Below are positions 52,325 to 62,171 of a stretch of DNA of 64,000 nucleotides, in pieces (positions within the stretch are counted from its first letter, which is position 1; each line of letters starts with the position of its first letter). The notes beneath the pieces were generated by a model. It was not told the DNA's origin and made no database searches. It saw only the letters and a program-made list of their open reading frames with translations. A program made the translations under genes and the position numbers. Source of the DNA: an uncultured Flavobacteriales bacterium (lineage in GTDB: Bacteria > Bacteroidota > Bacteroidia > Flavobacteriales > Crocinitomicaceae); contig CAMLHZ010000008.1 in assembly GCA_946480085.1 (NCBI GenBank), forward strand, positions 1-64,000, given 5' to 3'.

Positions 52325-55300
52325 ATGACACTTACCGAATTATCGATAAAACGCCCGTCGTTTATCATCGTAATCTTCACCATTCTGGTGGGTGGTGGAT
52401 TACTCAGCTATAGCACACTAAGCTATGAGCTTCTACCGGATTTCACTCCGCCTATGTTAACCGTTCAAACGGTTTATCCTGGAGCGTCGCCGGCAACTAT
52501 TGAATCACAGGTTTCCAAGCCTCTTGAAGATGAATTGAGTTCATTGGAAGATATTGTTGAGGTAACTTCTTTCTCGCTGGATAACGCGTCATTAGTGATG
52601 TTGGAATTCAGTCCTTCTGCCGATGTAGATGAAGCTTTGGAAAAAGCACAACGAAAAATCAATCAGATCAAGTCTAAATTGCCGGATGATGCTGATGATC
52701 CAATCATTGGTAAAATCGATCCAAATGCGGCCCCTGTTCTTCAGGTAAGTTCATTGGCGTCGAATATGTCTGATAAGGATTTCATGACCTTGATGGATGA
52801 GGAATTGTTGCCTCAAATCAAACAAGTGAAAGGTGTTGGTAGTGTACAGGTTCTTGGAGGTGAGAAACGCGAAATCCGTGTGAACGTCGACAAAGAAAAA
52901 TTACGTACTTATGGGTTGACTTTGGCTCAGGTGAATCAAAGTATTGCAGCCTCAAACGTTGAGTTTCCTACAGGAAAATTGAAAGGTGACGATGAGCAGC
53001 TGACGGTTCGCTTGGCTGGAAAAATGAAAACTGTTGGAGCACTTCGTGAATTGATTATTTCCAATGTGGGTGGTTCAAATGTTCGCTTAGGAGATATCGC
53101 TGATGTGTACGACGGTTCCGCAGATCAAGTAACGGTTTCTCGTTACAACGGAAAGAATGGTATCGGTTTGCGTGTAATGAAACAAAGTGATGCAAATGCG
53201 GTTGAGGTTTCGAAATTGACTCAGGAGCGCTTCAAGCAAATGGAGGAAAAGTACAAGAAGGAGGGTGTGAAATTCACAGTTGCAACAGATACTTCTCGTC
53301 CAACAATTCAAGCGGTTGATGCGGTACTTCACGATTTGGAAATTGCGATACTGATGGTAGCAGCAGTGATGCTATTGTTCCTTCACAGTTTACGAAATGC
53401 ACTAATTGTATTGATTGCTATTCCTGCTTCCTTGATTTCTACATTCATTGCAATGAGTTTGTTGGGATACACCCTGAACTTGATGACGCTTCTTGCAATG
53501 TCATTGGTAATCGGAATTCTCGTGGATGACTCGATTGTGGTGTTGGAGAACATTTACCGCCACTTACAAATGGGGAAAGGAAAACGCAAAGCAGCGTTAG
53601 ATGGTCGTACTGAAATTGGATTTACGGCTCTAGCTATTACACTTGTTGACGTTGTAGTATTCTCTCCAGTTGTATTTATCGACGGAATTATTGCCGACAT
53701 CTTGAAACAGTTCTCTGTTGTAGTGGTTGTTTCTACGTTGATGTCCTTGTTTGTATGTTTTACGCTTACACCTTGGTTGGCGTCTCGTTTCGCAAAAGAA
53801 ACGCATTTGGATCCGAAGAAAAATTGGTTCCATATTCCATTGGCTTGGTTCGAACGTCGCGTTACTGCCTTTACGGAAGCTTATGTCAAATTGGTAGGAT
53901 GGAGTTTGCGTAACAAGAAATTCGCTATTCCGGTAATCATCATTTTCTTCTTCGCTGGTATGGGCTCTATGGCAACAGGAATTGTTGGACAAGAGTTCGT
54001 TGCTGAAGGTGACCAAGGAAAATTCATGTTGAAACTGAAGTACGAGCGCAGTGCTACTTTTGAGGAGAATAATACAACCACAATGCAAATTGAACAGCTG
54101 TTACTAGCTCAAAAAGAGATGGTAGGAATGGTGTTCTCTAACGTTGGTGGACCAAGTGCAGGGATGGGAGCGGCAGCGTTCGGATCGGAGAACAAATCTG
54201 AGATTACGATCCAGATGAAGCCTGATATGCAGAAAAAGCACCCTACCGAGAAGTACATGGAAGAAGTGCGTAAGAAAATTCAGATGAAATTCCCTGGAAT
54301 TGAGGTGAAAGCCATCAATATCGGAATGGTGGAATCGGAAGAAGCACCTATTGAAATGTTCCTTTCTTCTACAGATAGTGAGTTGTTGATGAAAGAAGCT
54401 CGTCGTTTGAAAGAATACATCAAGCATGTGCCGGGAGCTAAAGATCCTGCTATATCTACAGATGAGGTGAATCCAGAAGTTCGCGTGGATTTAGACCGCG
54501 AGAAAATGGGACAACTCGGCTTGCCAATTGCAGTTGTTGGGCAACAATTACAGTATGCGCTTACCGGAAATGATAAATCGAAATTCGACGACAAAGGAAC
54601 GGAGTACGAGATCAATGTGATCATGGACAAGTTCGACCGTAAAAGTTTGGGCGATATCAGTTCCATGACGTTTTTGTCAAATGACGGACGTCAGGTGGAA
54701 TTGAAAGAATTCGCTGATGTTTATGTTGAAAATGGTTACGGTTCTTTGGAACGTAAAAACCGCGTAAGTAACACCACTTTGCGTTGTTATGTGAACGGAA
54801 CTGCTCCGGGAAATGTAGCTGATTCGATCAAAGCATACATGGAAAGAGAGCCTTTGAACGATGAGGTTCGTTTGTATTGGGGAGGTGAGATCAAACGTCA
54901 AGGCGAGTCAATGGGAGCTTTAGGATCTGCAATGTTGATTGGTGTAATCCTGGTTTACTTGATTCTTGTTGCCTTATACGATAACTTCATTTATCCGTTG
55001 GTCGTAATCTTCTCCATTTTGGTGGCGCTTCCAGGTGCATTCCTTGCGCTGAATCTGGCCTCCATGAATATTGGAATATTTACCATGCTTGGAGTATTGA
55101 TGTTGCTCGGTTTGGTGGCCAAGAATGCCATTTTGATTGTGGATTTTGCCAACCATTTGAAAGCAGATGGAAAATCAACTTACACGGCTTTGTTGGAATC
55201 GGTTCGTGAACGTATGCGTCCAATCTTAATGACAACTATCGCGATGATTGTAGGTATGATTCCAATTGCAACGGCCGCAGGTTCTGGTGCAGAATGGAAA

Positions 55301-55474
55301 AACGGATTGGCTTGGGTATTGATTGGTGGATTGACATCTTCCATGTTCCTGACAATCGTAGTTGTTCCAATCATGTACTACCTTGTCGACAGGTTGAAAG
55401 AGAAACTTTTCCCAAAATCCAAAGTGAGAACTCACGGGGATGAAAATAATATGTCGATAGAATCTGCAGTATAA
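52325..55474 (+). CDS. RND efflux pump, inner-membrane transporter
   Basis: The protein has 1049 aa. LTELSIKRPSFIIVIFTILV is the first helix, TVQTVYPGASPATIESQVSK the first loop. The proton-relay site is VIGILVDDSIVVLENIYRHL, and LLGLVAKNAILIVDFANHLK is the counterpart in the second half. It belongs to the HAE1-like branch with short cytoplasmic ends and lacks the heavy-metal motif of CusA. With the two preceding genes it makes a complete tripartite pump under a TetR regulator. The two pumps in this window are only distantly related, so they probably move different compounds. Confidence 0.96.
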   Translation: MTLTELSIKRPSFIIVIFTILVGGGLLSYSTLSYELLPDFTPPMLTVQTVYPGASPATIESQVSKPLEDELSSLEDIVEVTSFSLDNASLVMLEFSPSADVDEALEKAQRKINQIKSKLPDDADDPIIGKIDPNAAPVLQVSSLASNMSDKDFMTLMDEELLPQIKQVKGVGSVQVLGGEKREIRVNVDKEKLRTYGLTLAQVNQSIAASNVEFPTGKLKGDDEQLTVRLAGKMKTVGALRELIISNVGGSNVRLGDIADVYDGSADQVTVSRYNGKNGIGLRVMKQSDANAVEVSKLTQERFKQMEEKYKKEGVKFTVATDTSRPTIQAVDAVLHDLEIAILMVAAVMLLFLHSLRNALIVLIAIPASLISTFIAMSLLGYTLNLMTLLAMSLVIGILVDDSIVVLENIYRHLQMGKGKRKAALDGRTEIGFTALAITLVDVVVFSPVVFIDGIIADILKQFSVVVVVSTLMSLFVCFTLTPWLASRFAKETHLDPKKNWFHIPLAWFERRVTAFTEAYVKLVGWSLRNKKFAIPVIIIFFFAGMGSMATGIVGQEFVAEGDQGKFMLKLKYERSATFEENNTTTMQIEQLLLAQKEMVGMVFSNVGGPSAGMGAAAFGSENKSEITIQMKPDMQKKHPTEKYMEEVRKKIQMKFPGIEVKAINIGMVESEEAPIEMFLSSTDSELLMKEARRLKEYIKHVPGAKDPAISTDEVNPEVRVDLDREKMGQLGLPIAVVGQQLQYALTGNDKSKFDDKGTEYEINVIMDKFDRKSLGDISSMTFLSNDGRQVELKEFADVYVENGYGSLERKNRVSNTTLRCYVNGTAPGNVADSIKAYMEREPLNDEVRLYWGGEIKRQGESMGALGSAMLIGVILVYLILVALYDNFIYPLVVIFSILVALPGAFLALNLASMNIGIFTMLGVLMLLGLVAKNAILIVDFANHLKADGKSTYTALLESVRERMRPILMTTIAMIVGMIPIATAAGSGAEWKNGLAWVLIGGLTSSMFLTIVVVPIMYYLVDRLKEKLFPKSKVRTHGDENNMSIESAV

Positions 55475-55487
55475 TTTTTGAGAGGAA

Positions 55488-55583
55488 AGACAAAAAACGG
55501 AAAGAGGAAAGTTGGGTAAACCGGCTTTCCTTTTTTTTGTACTGAAACGCTTTCCGTTTTCCTCTTTGCATCTTTCCTCTATT
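55488..55583. repeat. GAGGAAAG/CTTTCCTC inverted repeat spacer
   Basis: GAGGAAAGACAAAAAACGG and GAGGAAAGTTGGG on the left pair with GGCTTTCCTTTTTTTT and TTTCCTCT on the right. The first hairpin with its T8 tail can end the efflux operon. The same kind of spacer occurs at 17870-17960 and 60110-60195. Confidence 0.6.
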
Positions 55584-55614
55584 TCGCCTTATCTTTGCAA
55601 CAGTATTTGGTTTT

Positions 55615-56436
55615 ATGGTAAAAAGATTACTCAACCTTTTCGTAACGAGCTTACTGGCAACATTTGCCCTTATGACCTTGGTTTGGTTTTCTTCTTCGTC
55701 TAAATCGTTGAATTCGAAGGAAGAAAAAGCACGGCGTGCCAAGACAGAAAAGCTGAAAGTATCAACGTCTTTGTATCGTTTTACAGATGAAGATCGTCAG
55801 CGTGATATTCCTTATGTTCTCTATCATCAGCTAAAATCAGATTCCACCAAGCCTGTTCGACTGATTGTTTTTAGTCACGGCTATGGAAAAAACTACCAAA
55901 AGAATTATTTGGGTTACACTTACCTGACAAAGAATTTGGCGCGAAGAGGATTTTGGGTATTGAGTATCCAACACGAATTGCCAAATGACCCGCCGCTTCC
56001 GTTTGGTGAAAATATCTATGACCAGCGCTACCCAATTTGGCTTGGAGGAATGCAATCGATAGAAAAAACAATTGCCCATTTCAAGGAAAGTCATCCAACA
56101 ATTGAAATCAGTTCAATTGATTTAATCGGACATTCAAATGGTGGAGATATGTCCGTACTTACCGCGACCAAAAATCCAAAAGATTACCGAAAAATAGTGA
56201 CTTTGGATAACCTTCGTTTTCCTTTTCCACTTCAGAAATATCCCGAAATGTTAACCTTGCGTTCAATTGATAAAACACCGGATGAAGGTGTTATTCCTCC
56301 CAAAACTGCGCTTGATACCATTGGACTGAAATTAATTCAACTGAAAAAGGTTGGGCATAACGATATGACGGATTACGCTGAATATTCGCAGAAAAAACAA
56401 ATCCTGAAACACGTTTACCGATTCTTAAAATCCTAA
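55615..56436 (+). CDS. Alpha/beta hydrolase, membrane-anchored
   Basis: The protein has 273 aa. An N-terminal anchor or signal (LLNLFVTSLLATFALMTLVW) precedes the hydrolase core. The oxyanion loop VFSHGYGKN, the nucleophile elbow LIGHSNGGDMSV (Ser in GHSNG) and a late GHNDM supply the catalytic Ser and His; the acid may be the Asp after MTLDN-like IVTLDNLRFP. It is likely an esterase or lipase acting in the periplasm. The promoter TTG...TATCTTTG (55566-55597, 21-bp spacer) precedes it. Confidence 0.85.
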   Translation: MVKRLLNLFVTSLLATFALMTLVWFSSSSKSLNSKEEKARRAKTEKLKVSTSLYRFTDEDRQRDIPYVLYHQLKSDSTKPVRLIVFSHGYGKNYQKNYLGYTYLTKNLARRGFWVLSIQHELPNDPPLPFGENIYDQRYPIWLGGMQSIEKTIAHFKESHPTIEISSIDLIGHSNGGDMSVLTATKNPKDYRKIVTLDNLRFPFPLQKYPEMLTLRSIDKTPDEGVIPPKTALDTIGLKLIQLKKVGHNDMTDYAEYSQKKQILKHVYRFLKS

Positions 56437-56487
56437 TAAAAGAGTAACGAACTAGAATCTGTCTAGACTCTAGATTCCTGAAGTCTT

Positions 56488-57201
56488 TTAGTCTAAAAGG
56501 TGCTTATACATCCGTACCGTATTCTCCAATCCCAAATAAAGCGCGTCAGAAATCAAGGCATGACCAATGGAAACTTCATCCAGTTTTGGTAATTGTTGCT
56601 TGAAGAATTTCAGGTTCTCTAAATTTAGATCATGACCGGCATTAATTTCCAATCCAAGTTCAACAGCAAGTTTTGTTGCTTCAACATAAGGTAAAATAGC
56701 CTTGTCAGGATTTGTGGAATACTCCTCAGCAAATGGTCCGGTGTACAGTTCAATTCGATCAACGCCGCATTTTGCAGCATATTCAATGTTAATCAGGTTC
56801 GTGTCCACAAAAATCGAAGATCGAACGCCTAATTTTTTGAATTCCTGAACCAATTCTGAAAGTAAAGATTGGTGTGTTTTCGTATCCCAGCCAGCGTTGC
56901 TTGTAAGAACATGTGGAGGATCAGGAACCAACGTTGCTTGTGCCGGAAGAACTTCAGCAATCATTTTCATGTAACGATCATCAGGATATCCCTCAATATT
57001 GAATTCTGTTGTTACCACTTTCGCCAAATCGTAAACATCTTGTGTTGTAATATGACGTTCGTCAGGACGCGGGTGAACCGTGATTCCATCTGCGCCAAAA
57101 CGCTCACAATCAATAGCAACCTGAACTACATTTGGCGTGTTTCCACCGCGCGCATTTCTAATCGTAGCAATCTTGTTGATGTTCACACTGAGCTTTGTCA
57201 T
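56488..57201 (-). CDS. pdxJ: Pyridoxine 5'-phosphate synthase
   Basis: The protein has 237 aa, family length. [20 protein letters not shown] starts the barrel, with [50 protein letters not shown] and [16 protein letters not shown] following; the conserved His ([10 protein letters not shown]), Glu and Lys-region residues are present. The enzyme condenses 1-deoxyxylulose-5-phosphate and 3-amino-2-oxopropyl phosphate into PNP in vitamin B6 synthesis. The start at 57201 follows the family; the 23 codons upstream are not conserved. Confidence 0.96.
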   Translation of the reverse strand: MTKLSVNINKIATIRNARGGNTPNVVQVAIDCERFGADGITVHPRPDERHITTQDVYDLAKVVTTEFNIEGYPDDRYMKMIAEVLPAQATLVPDPPHVLTSNAGWDTKTHQSLLSELVQEFKKLGVRSSIFVDTNLINIEYAAKCGVDRIELYTGPFAEEYSTNPDKAILPYVEATKLAVELGLEINAGHDLNLENLKFFKQQLPKLDEVSIGHALISDALYLGLENTVRMYKHLLD

Positions 57202-57270
57202 CCTTCCTGAGTTTTCTACAAAATTAAAGTTATTGAACAGACAATGAAATATTCGAAGATATACTTGCAA

Positions 57271-57560
57271 GTCTATACAATCTCAAGAATTTCAATTTGA
57301 GTGTAGAAGGAGAAATGATGGACGCCTTATAATTTTTAGAAAGAGAAACGAACTATAAAGTGGGAACCATGAAGAAGTTCCGAAGTGTAACGGAGGAAAT
57401 CACTGAAATGGTCACTTTCTAGGAGTGTAACGCGTCTAAAAAATATACAGCGTCGAGTTTCTTTTGTTACTTTTCTTTAAGGGAAAGAAAAGTAAAGGAA
57501 TAATAAAAAAAACACAATGAAAGCGGGTCATTCAATGAATTATAGTTACTTTGGCGTATC
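57271..57560. repeat. Non-coding stretch with a TTACTTTTCTTT palindrome
   Basis: TTACTTTTCTTT (57467-57478) pairs with AAAGAAAAGTAA (57484-57495) around AAGGG. Upstream, two copies of AGTGTAACG (at about 57385 and 57424) flank a short GAAATCACTGAAATGGTCAC inverted pattern. This type of palindrome is common between Bacteroidota genes. No gene is seen. GTTACTTTG (57545-57553) may be a degenerate -7 box for the next operon. Confidence 0.55.
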
Positions 57561-58223
57561 ATGATTGCAAGAGAAGTTATTACAGACGAAATTCCACCAT
57601 TACTGCACACAGATACTGGTGAAAAGGCGTTAAGTTGGATGGAAGAATTTAAGGTTTCGCACCTTCCTGTTCTTAAAAATGGAAATTTCGTTGGACTAAT
57701 TTCTGAATCCGATATTTTGGATAAAAAGGATTTGGATCATTCACTTGATGAGTTATTCGATCATTTGCCTCGTCCTTACGTTGGTGAAAATGCACATGTT
57801 TATGAAGTGCTTTCAAGAATGTCTGAACATAAGATCTCGGTTCTTCCTATTTTGGATGAGAATGAGAAATATGTTGGATGTACTTCGGTTCACCAGTTAA
57901 TGACTTTGATCGCTAATACATCAAGTATTAAGGAAGTAGGTGGAATTGTGGTTCTGGAAATGAACAAACACGATTATTCATTGGCGATTATTGCTCAGAT
58001 CGTTGAAAGTGAAAATGCAAAAATCCTTTCAACCTACATTATGAGTTCAGCGGATACTACAAAAATTGAAGTGACACTTAAGATTTCTGAAACAGATTTG
58101 TCGCGTATCATCCGTTCTTTTGAGCGTCATGATATGTTGGTGAAAGCGAGTTACCAGCGTTCTTCAGATATGGATGATTTGCAGTATCGTTACGATGCTT
58201 TGATGAATTACTTAAACATGTAG
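57561..58223 (+). CDS. Protein with two CBS domains and an ACT-like tail
   Basis: The protein has 220 aa. Two CBS motifs are visible: EKALSWMEEFKVSHLPVLKN with GNFVGLISESDIL (residues 21-54), and VYEVLSRMSEHKISVLPILD with ENEKYVGCTSVHQLM (79-114). The C-terminal third (KEVGGIVVLEMNKHDYSLAI ... TKIEVTLKISE) resembles an ACT-like regulatory domain. Such proteins sense adenylates or NAD-type ligands. One base separates its stop from nadK, so the two are surely cotranscribed. Confidence 0.93.
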   Translation: MIAREVITDEIPPLLHTDTGEKALSWMEEFKVSHLPVLKNGNFVGLISESDILDKKDLDHSLDELFDHLPRPYVGENAHVYEVLSRMSEHKISVLPILDENEKYVGCTSVHQLMTLIANTSSIKEVGGIVVLEMNKHDYSLAIIAQIVESENAKILSTYIMSSADTTKIEVTLKISETDLSRIIRSFERHDMLVKASYQRSSDMDDLQYRYDALMNYLNM

Positions 58224-58224
58224 G

Positions 58225-59103
58225 ATGAGAGTAGCCGTTTACAGTAAAAAAGTAAACAAACAGTCACTCGGATTGTTTAAACTTTTGTTCTCAAAGCTCA
58301 ATCATTTCGGTTGGCAAATAGTTCTTGAAAAACAATTAAAAGAACAATTGGTGAACAAGGGAGTAATTGATTCCAATGTCGATCATTTTTCATCACACCT
58401 TGATTTTGCAACAGGAATAGATCTTGCATTTAGCATTGGTGGAGATGGAACATTCATAAAAACGGTTTCGTATATCCGCGATTCGGGAGTTCCAATTATC
58501 GGAATTAACTCAGGTAGATTAGGTTTCCTGGCAAATATCGGATTTGATGCTTTTGATGAAGCCATGCAGTTGGTTTACGAAAAACGTTATGACTTCCAAT
58601 TAAGAAGCTTGTTGAGGGTGGAAACCGAACGAAGTATTTTTGGATCAGAAAATGTAGCATTGAACGAGGTTGCTTTGCACAAAAAGGAAACGTCAAGCAT
58701 GATTACGGTTCACGCTTATATCGATGACATGTATTTGAATTCGTATTGGGCAGATGGATTGATCATGTCAACACCAACCGGTTCAACTGCTTATAGTTTA
58801 AGTTGTGGCGGACCAATTGTAACTCCTGGATGTCAGGTGCATATTCTTACGCCAATTGCACCGCATAATTTGAATGTTCGACCTGTTGTTGTTCCGGATA
58901 AAATGCCTGTTCGACTAAAAGTTGAAGGAAGAGAACGAAACTACTTATTGTCGCTGGACGGCAATTCAAAAAACATAAAGCAAAGTGAAGAAGTAATTAT
59001 TCACAAAGCCAGCTACATGATAAATGTGGTAAAATTAGAACACACTAACTTCTTAGATACCATCCGCAATAAAATGTGGTGGGGAATTGATAAACGCAAC
59101 TAG
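58225..59103 (+). CDS. nadK: NAD kinase
   Basis: The protein has 292 aa. The catalytic GGDGTFIK (residues 72-79) is followed by VPIIGINSGRLGFLA. Then NEVALHKKETSSMI and the NAD-binding STPTGSTAYSLSCGGPIVTP are intact. It phosphorylates NAD to NADP and sets NADPH supply. It sits between a CBS-domain gene (1 bp upstream) and a LacI-type regulator (8 bp downstream). Confidence 0.96.
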   Translation: MRVAVYSKKVNKQSLGLFKLLFSKLNHFGWQIVLEKQLKEQLVNKGVIDSNVDHFSSHLDFATGIDLAFSIGGDGTFIKTVSYIRDSGVPIIGINSGRLGFLANIGFDAFDEAMQLVYEKRYDFQLRSLLRVETERSIFGSENVALNEVALHKKETSSMITVHAYIDDMYLNSYWADGLIMSTPTGSTAYSLSCGGPIVTPGCQVHILTPIAPHNLNVRPVVVPDKMPVRLKVEGRERNYLLSLDGNSKNIKQSEEVIIHKASYMINVVKLEHTNFLDTIRNKMWWGIDKRN

Positions 59104-59111
59104 TACTTACT

Positions 59112-60104
59112 ATGAAACCCAAAAGAACGTCCTTAGCAGATATTGCTGAAAGTTTAAGCATCTCGAAATCTACCGTTTCGTTTGTGCTTAACGGAAAAGG
59201 AGCCCAGTTTAACATTAGTCAAAACACACAGAAGTTAATTCTTGAAAAAGCGAAGGAATTGAATTATGTGCCCAATTTTTTCGCTAAAGGATTACGTGAA
59301 GGAAAAACGCAGACCATTGGTTTGGTTCTGGCAGATATTTCGAACCCATTTTACTCGGAATTAAGCAAGTCAATCCAGGAATCATTGTATGATCAAGGGT
59401 ATAGCTTGTTTATTGTAAGTACGAATGATGATCCGGGAATGGAAATCAAGTTAATGCGAGATTTGATTCTTCGCTCTGTTGATGCCCTGATCATTGCGCC
59501 TTGTAATGGTATCCCTGAATTGAAGCCCGTTTTGGATGAAACTCCGATTCCGGTTGTTTGGGTAGATAGAATTGGTGACGAGTTTGCGGATTTTGTAGGA
59601 ATTGATAATACAGAAGAAGCGAAGAAATTGGTGAAACTGTTCAAACAGAAGCCAAAGAAAATTGGAATTATTCACCCGGTTCTTTCCGATGTAATGACCA
59701 TTCGTTTGCGTATTGAAGGTGTAGTTACTGCATGTAGTGCTGAGAATATTCCTTACGAAATTTCTGCTGTGAGTGATGAAAATCAAAGTGCTGCGGATGT
59801 GATTAAACAAATGGTTGCAAATGGAGTAGATTCAATCGTATCACTTAATAACAAGGTGGCACTTTCTACTTTGGGAGCGTTAAACGAATTGAATATTTCT
59901 GTACCGAATCAGATCAAGTTAATCTCTTTTGACGACAGTGAAGCGTTTTCATACTTCTCCCCACCGGTTACGGCACTTCGTCAACCAATCAAGGAAATTG
60001 GAAAGGAGACGGTGGCGCGTTTAATGGATCGTTTGAAAGAATCTACAGAACAACGCAAGCATTTGATTATGGAATGTACGTTTGTTGAACGAGGTTCACA
60101 TTAA
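59112..60104 (+). CDS. LacI family transcriptional regulator
   Basis: The protein has 330 aa. The HTH SLADIAESLSISKSTVSFVL (residues 7-26) with the hinge helix NYVPNFFAKGLREGK and the periplasmic-binding-like core (IGLVLADISNPFYSELSKSI, VDALIIAPCNG, FDDSEAFSYFSPPVTALRQP) is complete. It binds a sugar or purine-like ligand in known relatives. No sugar-use genes are adjacent; it is in an operon with nadK, which is unusual. No operator was identified. Confidence 0.94.
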   Translation: MKPKRTSLADIAESLSISKSTVSFVLNGKGAQFNISQNTQKLILEKAKELNYVPNFFAKGLREGKTQTIGLVLADISNPFYSELSKSIQESLYDQGYSLFIVSTNDDPGMEIKLMRDLILRSVDALIIAPCNGIPELKPVLDETPIPVVWVDRIGDEFADFVGIDNTEEAKKLVKLFKQKPKKIGIIHPVLSDVMTIRLRIEGVVTACSAENIPYEISAVSDENQSAADVIKQMVANGVDSIVSLNNKVALSTLGALNELNISVPNQIKLISFDDSEAFSYFSPPVTALRQPIKEIGKETVARLMDRLKESTEQRKHLIMECTFVERGSH

Positions 60105-60109
60105 TATAA

Positions 60110-60195
60110 ATAGAGGAAAGACAAAAGACAAAAGAGGAAGAGATAAATAAAAAGAGGAAAGTCAGATCAATTCGGCTTTCCTCTTTTCGTTTTCC
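60110..60195. repeat. GAGGAAAG/CTTTCCTC inverted repeat spacer
   Basis: Copies of GAGGAAAG on the left (60111, 60154) pair with CTTTCCTC on the right (60175, 60189). It ends transcripts from both sides plausibly and matches the spacers at 55488-55583 and 17870-17960. Confidence 0.6.
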
Positions 60196-60219
60196 TCTTT
60201 CGGCTATAGCCTCTGGCTA

Positions 60220-61980
60220 TCAGAATTTAGCCGCTTTCACAGTTCTGTAAGTCTTCACTTTCACGTTGTAATCTTTTGGATACTTAATCGTATAACCGAT
60301 CTCCAGATTCTTCGTTTCTCCTGGTTGAAGTGTGATTTTGTAAGCTACTTCTCCTGTCACATCATCTCGTTTTCCACCTCCAAGTGTTTCAACGCTTACA
60401 GTGATTTCACTGTTTTTTGAAATCGGAACCTGATCAAAGACATCTACTGTTACAGGAACTGTTCTATTGTTTCTTACTTGAATGTCGTAGTAGTACGTAT
60501 CACGTTTTGTTCCTGCAGAAACCTTCTTCGTGCTCATTTCTGATTTCAGTTTTCGAAGTACCTGAATTTTTGGATCTCTACCAAACGACAGCGATAATGT
60601 GTCATTCACGTTTCTGGTATCAATATAACTTGTACCAACGTAGTTTCCTCCAAAGTAAACTGAAGTTGTTCCGGGAACCAATTCCAAATCTTGCCATCCA
60701 ACAATATTCGCCAGTAAGAACGCACTTTGATCTAATTTTGGAACACTTACCTGAGAGAATGTTGCAGGAACAGAAATTTCTTTGATCTCAACCAAATAGG
60801 GCTTTGCATCAGACGGACAAGTGAAATTGTTTGGAACCACGAACTCAGCAGTCATTTCGCTAATGTAAATGTCTTGTGTATTCACGGTTGTGACTTTCTT
60901 TCCAAGGTTTGCAGATAGTCCATTCTGCATTACATTTTCGAAGTTGTAAGCCATGTTGTTGCTTTCAAACAGTTTTGCTCCTGCATCTTGTTTGTCGAGC
61001 ATGTAGTTGTCGTATGAGCGCTGATTTGCCCAGTTAATCTCGTTTTCAACCTGACTTCTGTAACTTGCTTGTGATTGAGATTGTGGTTGAATATATCCAT
61101 TTCTGTCTTGCTCAATGTAATTGTTGTACTCTAAGTAGAATGGATTAAGAGAAGGAGCTGTTGCAGATAAGGTTGGATCTGCCGTAGATAAAGTCAATTG
61201 CACATCTTTCCATTCGTTTCCGGTGTTGTTGTATACTTGCGCCTTGTACTTCAATTTTACTGGCTGATTAATGTCTACAGCGGTTAGATCATAACTTGCT
61301 ACCCAGCCACAATCGCTGACATTGTACTTTAATACAGAGTTGACACTTCCGGCTTCATTGGCATCAACCAAAATAATGATCTGGTTACTTCTTTGGTTTT
61401 CTGTGTAGTTCAAATCAGTCAATTGCAGACGTGTACCATCAATTTTAGTACGAAGTAAGGACTGTTCTTTCTTCAATTTGCTGACAATTTTATTGATTTC
61501 CAGTGTACGTGTTCTGTAATATTCTCCAGCTGCTTTGATCTGATCTATAGTCAAAGTGGTATTAGCTCCCTTCAAATCTCTGTTTGTATTGAGAACACCA
61601 AGTTCGGCGTTGTAAGATGATTCTGTATCAATATTTAACTGCAAGGCATCTTTCATACTTTCAAGTGAATCCTTTAGAATTGAAATTCTTGGATTATAAG
61701 ATTCTGCGGCTAAAAAGTCAATTTCAGTTGAAATGGACACCAAACGAAAATTGTTGTCACCTGTAAATTGAATGGAATTTGGATCTGCGAATGCAGAAAT
61801 TCCACTGAAGATCAGTTTGTTTCTGCCTTTTTCAAGTTTAATGCTCGCCTCATGAGTCATTTCGCCCGAAGTAATGTAAAGCTTTACTTTTTTGATCTCG
61901 CTTTTGATGATTTGTTCCTTAGCTTTCTGCGCATTTACCGCAAAAGAAAATAGTAGGAAGAGAATTGTTATTGGTTTCAT
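60220..61980 (-). CDS. DUF4139/DUF4140 (MuiA-like) protein
   Basis: The protein has 586 aa with a signal peptide (MKPITILFLLFSFAVNAQ). The N-terminal domain has KKVKLYITSGEMTHEASIKL and GRNKLIFSGISAFADPNSIQ, then a coiled coil (about 90-195), then DUF4139 with YNVSDCGWVASYDLTAVDIN, LKYKAQVYNNTGNEWKDVQL and STADPTL, and a final DVFDQVPISKNSEITVSVET with LQPGETKNLEIGYTIKYP. The family is known from a mucoidy-inhibitor gene but lacks a proven activity. Start at 61980; six upstream codons also in frame are unlikely. Confidence 0.93.
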   Translation of the reverse strand: MKPITILFLLFSFAVNAQKAKEQIIKSEIKKVKLYITSGEMTHEASIKLEKGRNKLIFSGISAFADPNSIQFTGDNNFRLVSISTEIDFLAAESYNPRISILKDSLESMKDALQLNIDTESSYNAELGVLNTNRDLKGANTTLTIDQIKAAGEYYRTRTLEINKIVSKLKKEQSLLRTKIDGTRLQLTDLNYTENQRSNQIIILVDANEAGSVNSVLKYNVSDCGWVASYDLTAVDINQPVKLKYKAQVYNNTGNEWKDVQLTLSTADPTLSATAPSLNPFYLEYNNYIEQDRNGYIQPQSQSQASYRSQVENEINWANQRSYDNYMLDKQDAGAKLFESNNMAYNFENVMQNGLSANLGKKVTTVNTQDIYISEMTAEFVVPNNFTCPSDAKPYLVEIKEISVPATFSQVSVPKLDQSAFLLANIVGWQDLELVPGTTSVYFGGNYVGTSYIDTRNVNDTLSLSFGRDPKIQVLRKLKSEMSTKKVSAGTKRDTYYYDIQVRNNRTVPVTVDVFDQVPISKNSEITVSVETLGGGKRDDVTGEVAYKITLQPGETKNLEIGYTIKYPKDYNVKVKTYRTVKAAKF

Positions 61981-62050
61981 AGAAATTCTTTTTGCCAAGA
62001 TACACTTTTATAGATAATCGGTTCAACATCGCTTTAATTCTGATAATGCT

Positions 62051-62078
62051 GAAGAGACGCCATGCGTGGCGCCTGTAC
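62051..62078. repeat. Palindrome related to the one at 3353-3380
   Basis: GAAGAGACGCCATG and CGTGGCGCCTGTAC form an imperfect palindrome (GACGCC/GGCGCC at its core) with the outline GTAGxGAC...GTCxCTAC. It lies between the divergent DUF4139 and lysA genes. Confidence 0.55.
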
Positions 62079-62123
62079 TACACGAGGTTATTTTAACAAA
62101 ATGTTAAAATAAATGCATTTTCG

Positions 62124-62153
62124 TTGTTTTATGAAAATCATTTTTTAGTTTTG
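62124..62153 (+). promoter_or_regulatory. Sigma-A type promoter of lysA
   Basis: TTG (62124-62126), a 19-bp spacer and TAGTTTTG (62146-62153) match the consensus exactly and sit 18 bp before the ATG, which settles the start at 62172. Confidence 0.8.
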
Positions 62154-62171
62154 ACGCTTATTAATATAAAA

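Noticed and set aside
53630..54088. Minus-strand 152-codon frame
   Set aside because: It is opposite the second RND pump, whose motifs are intact.
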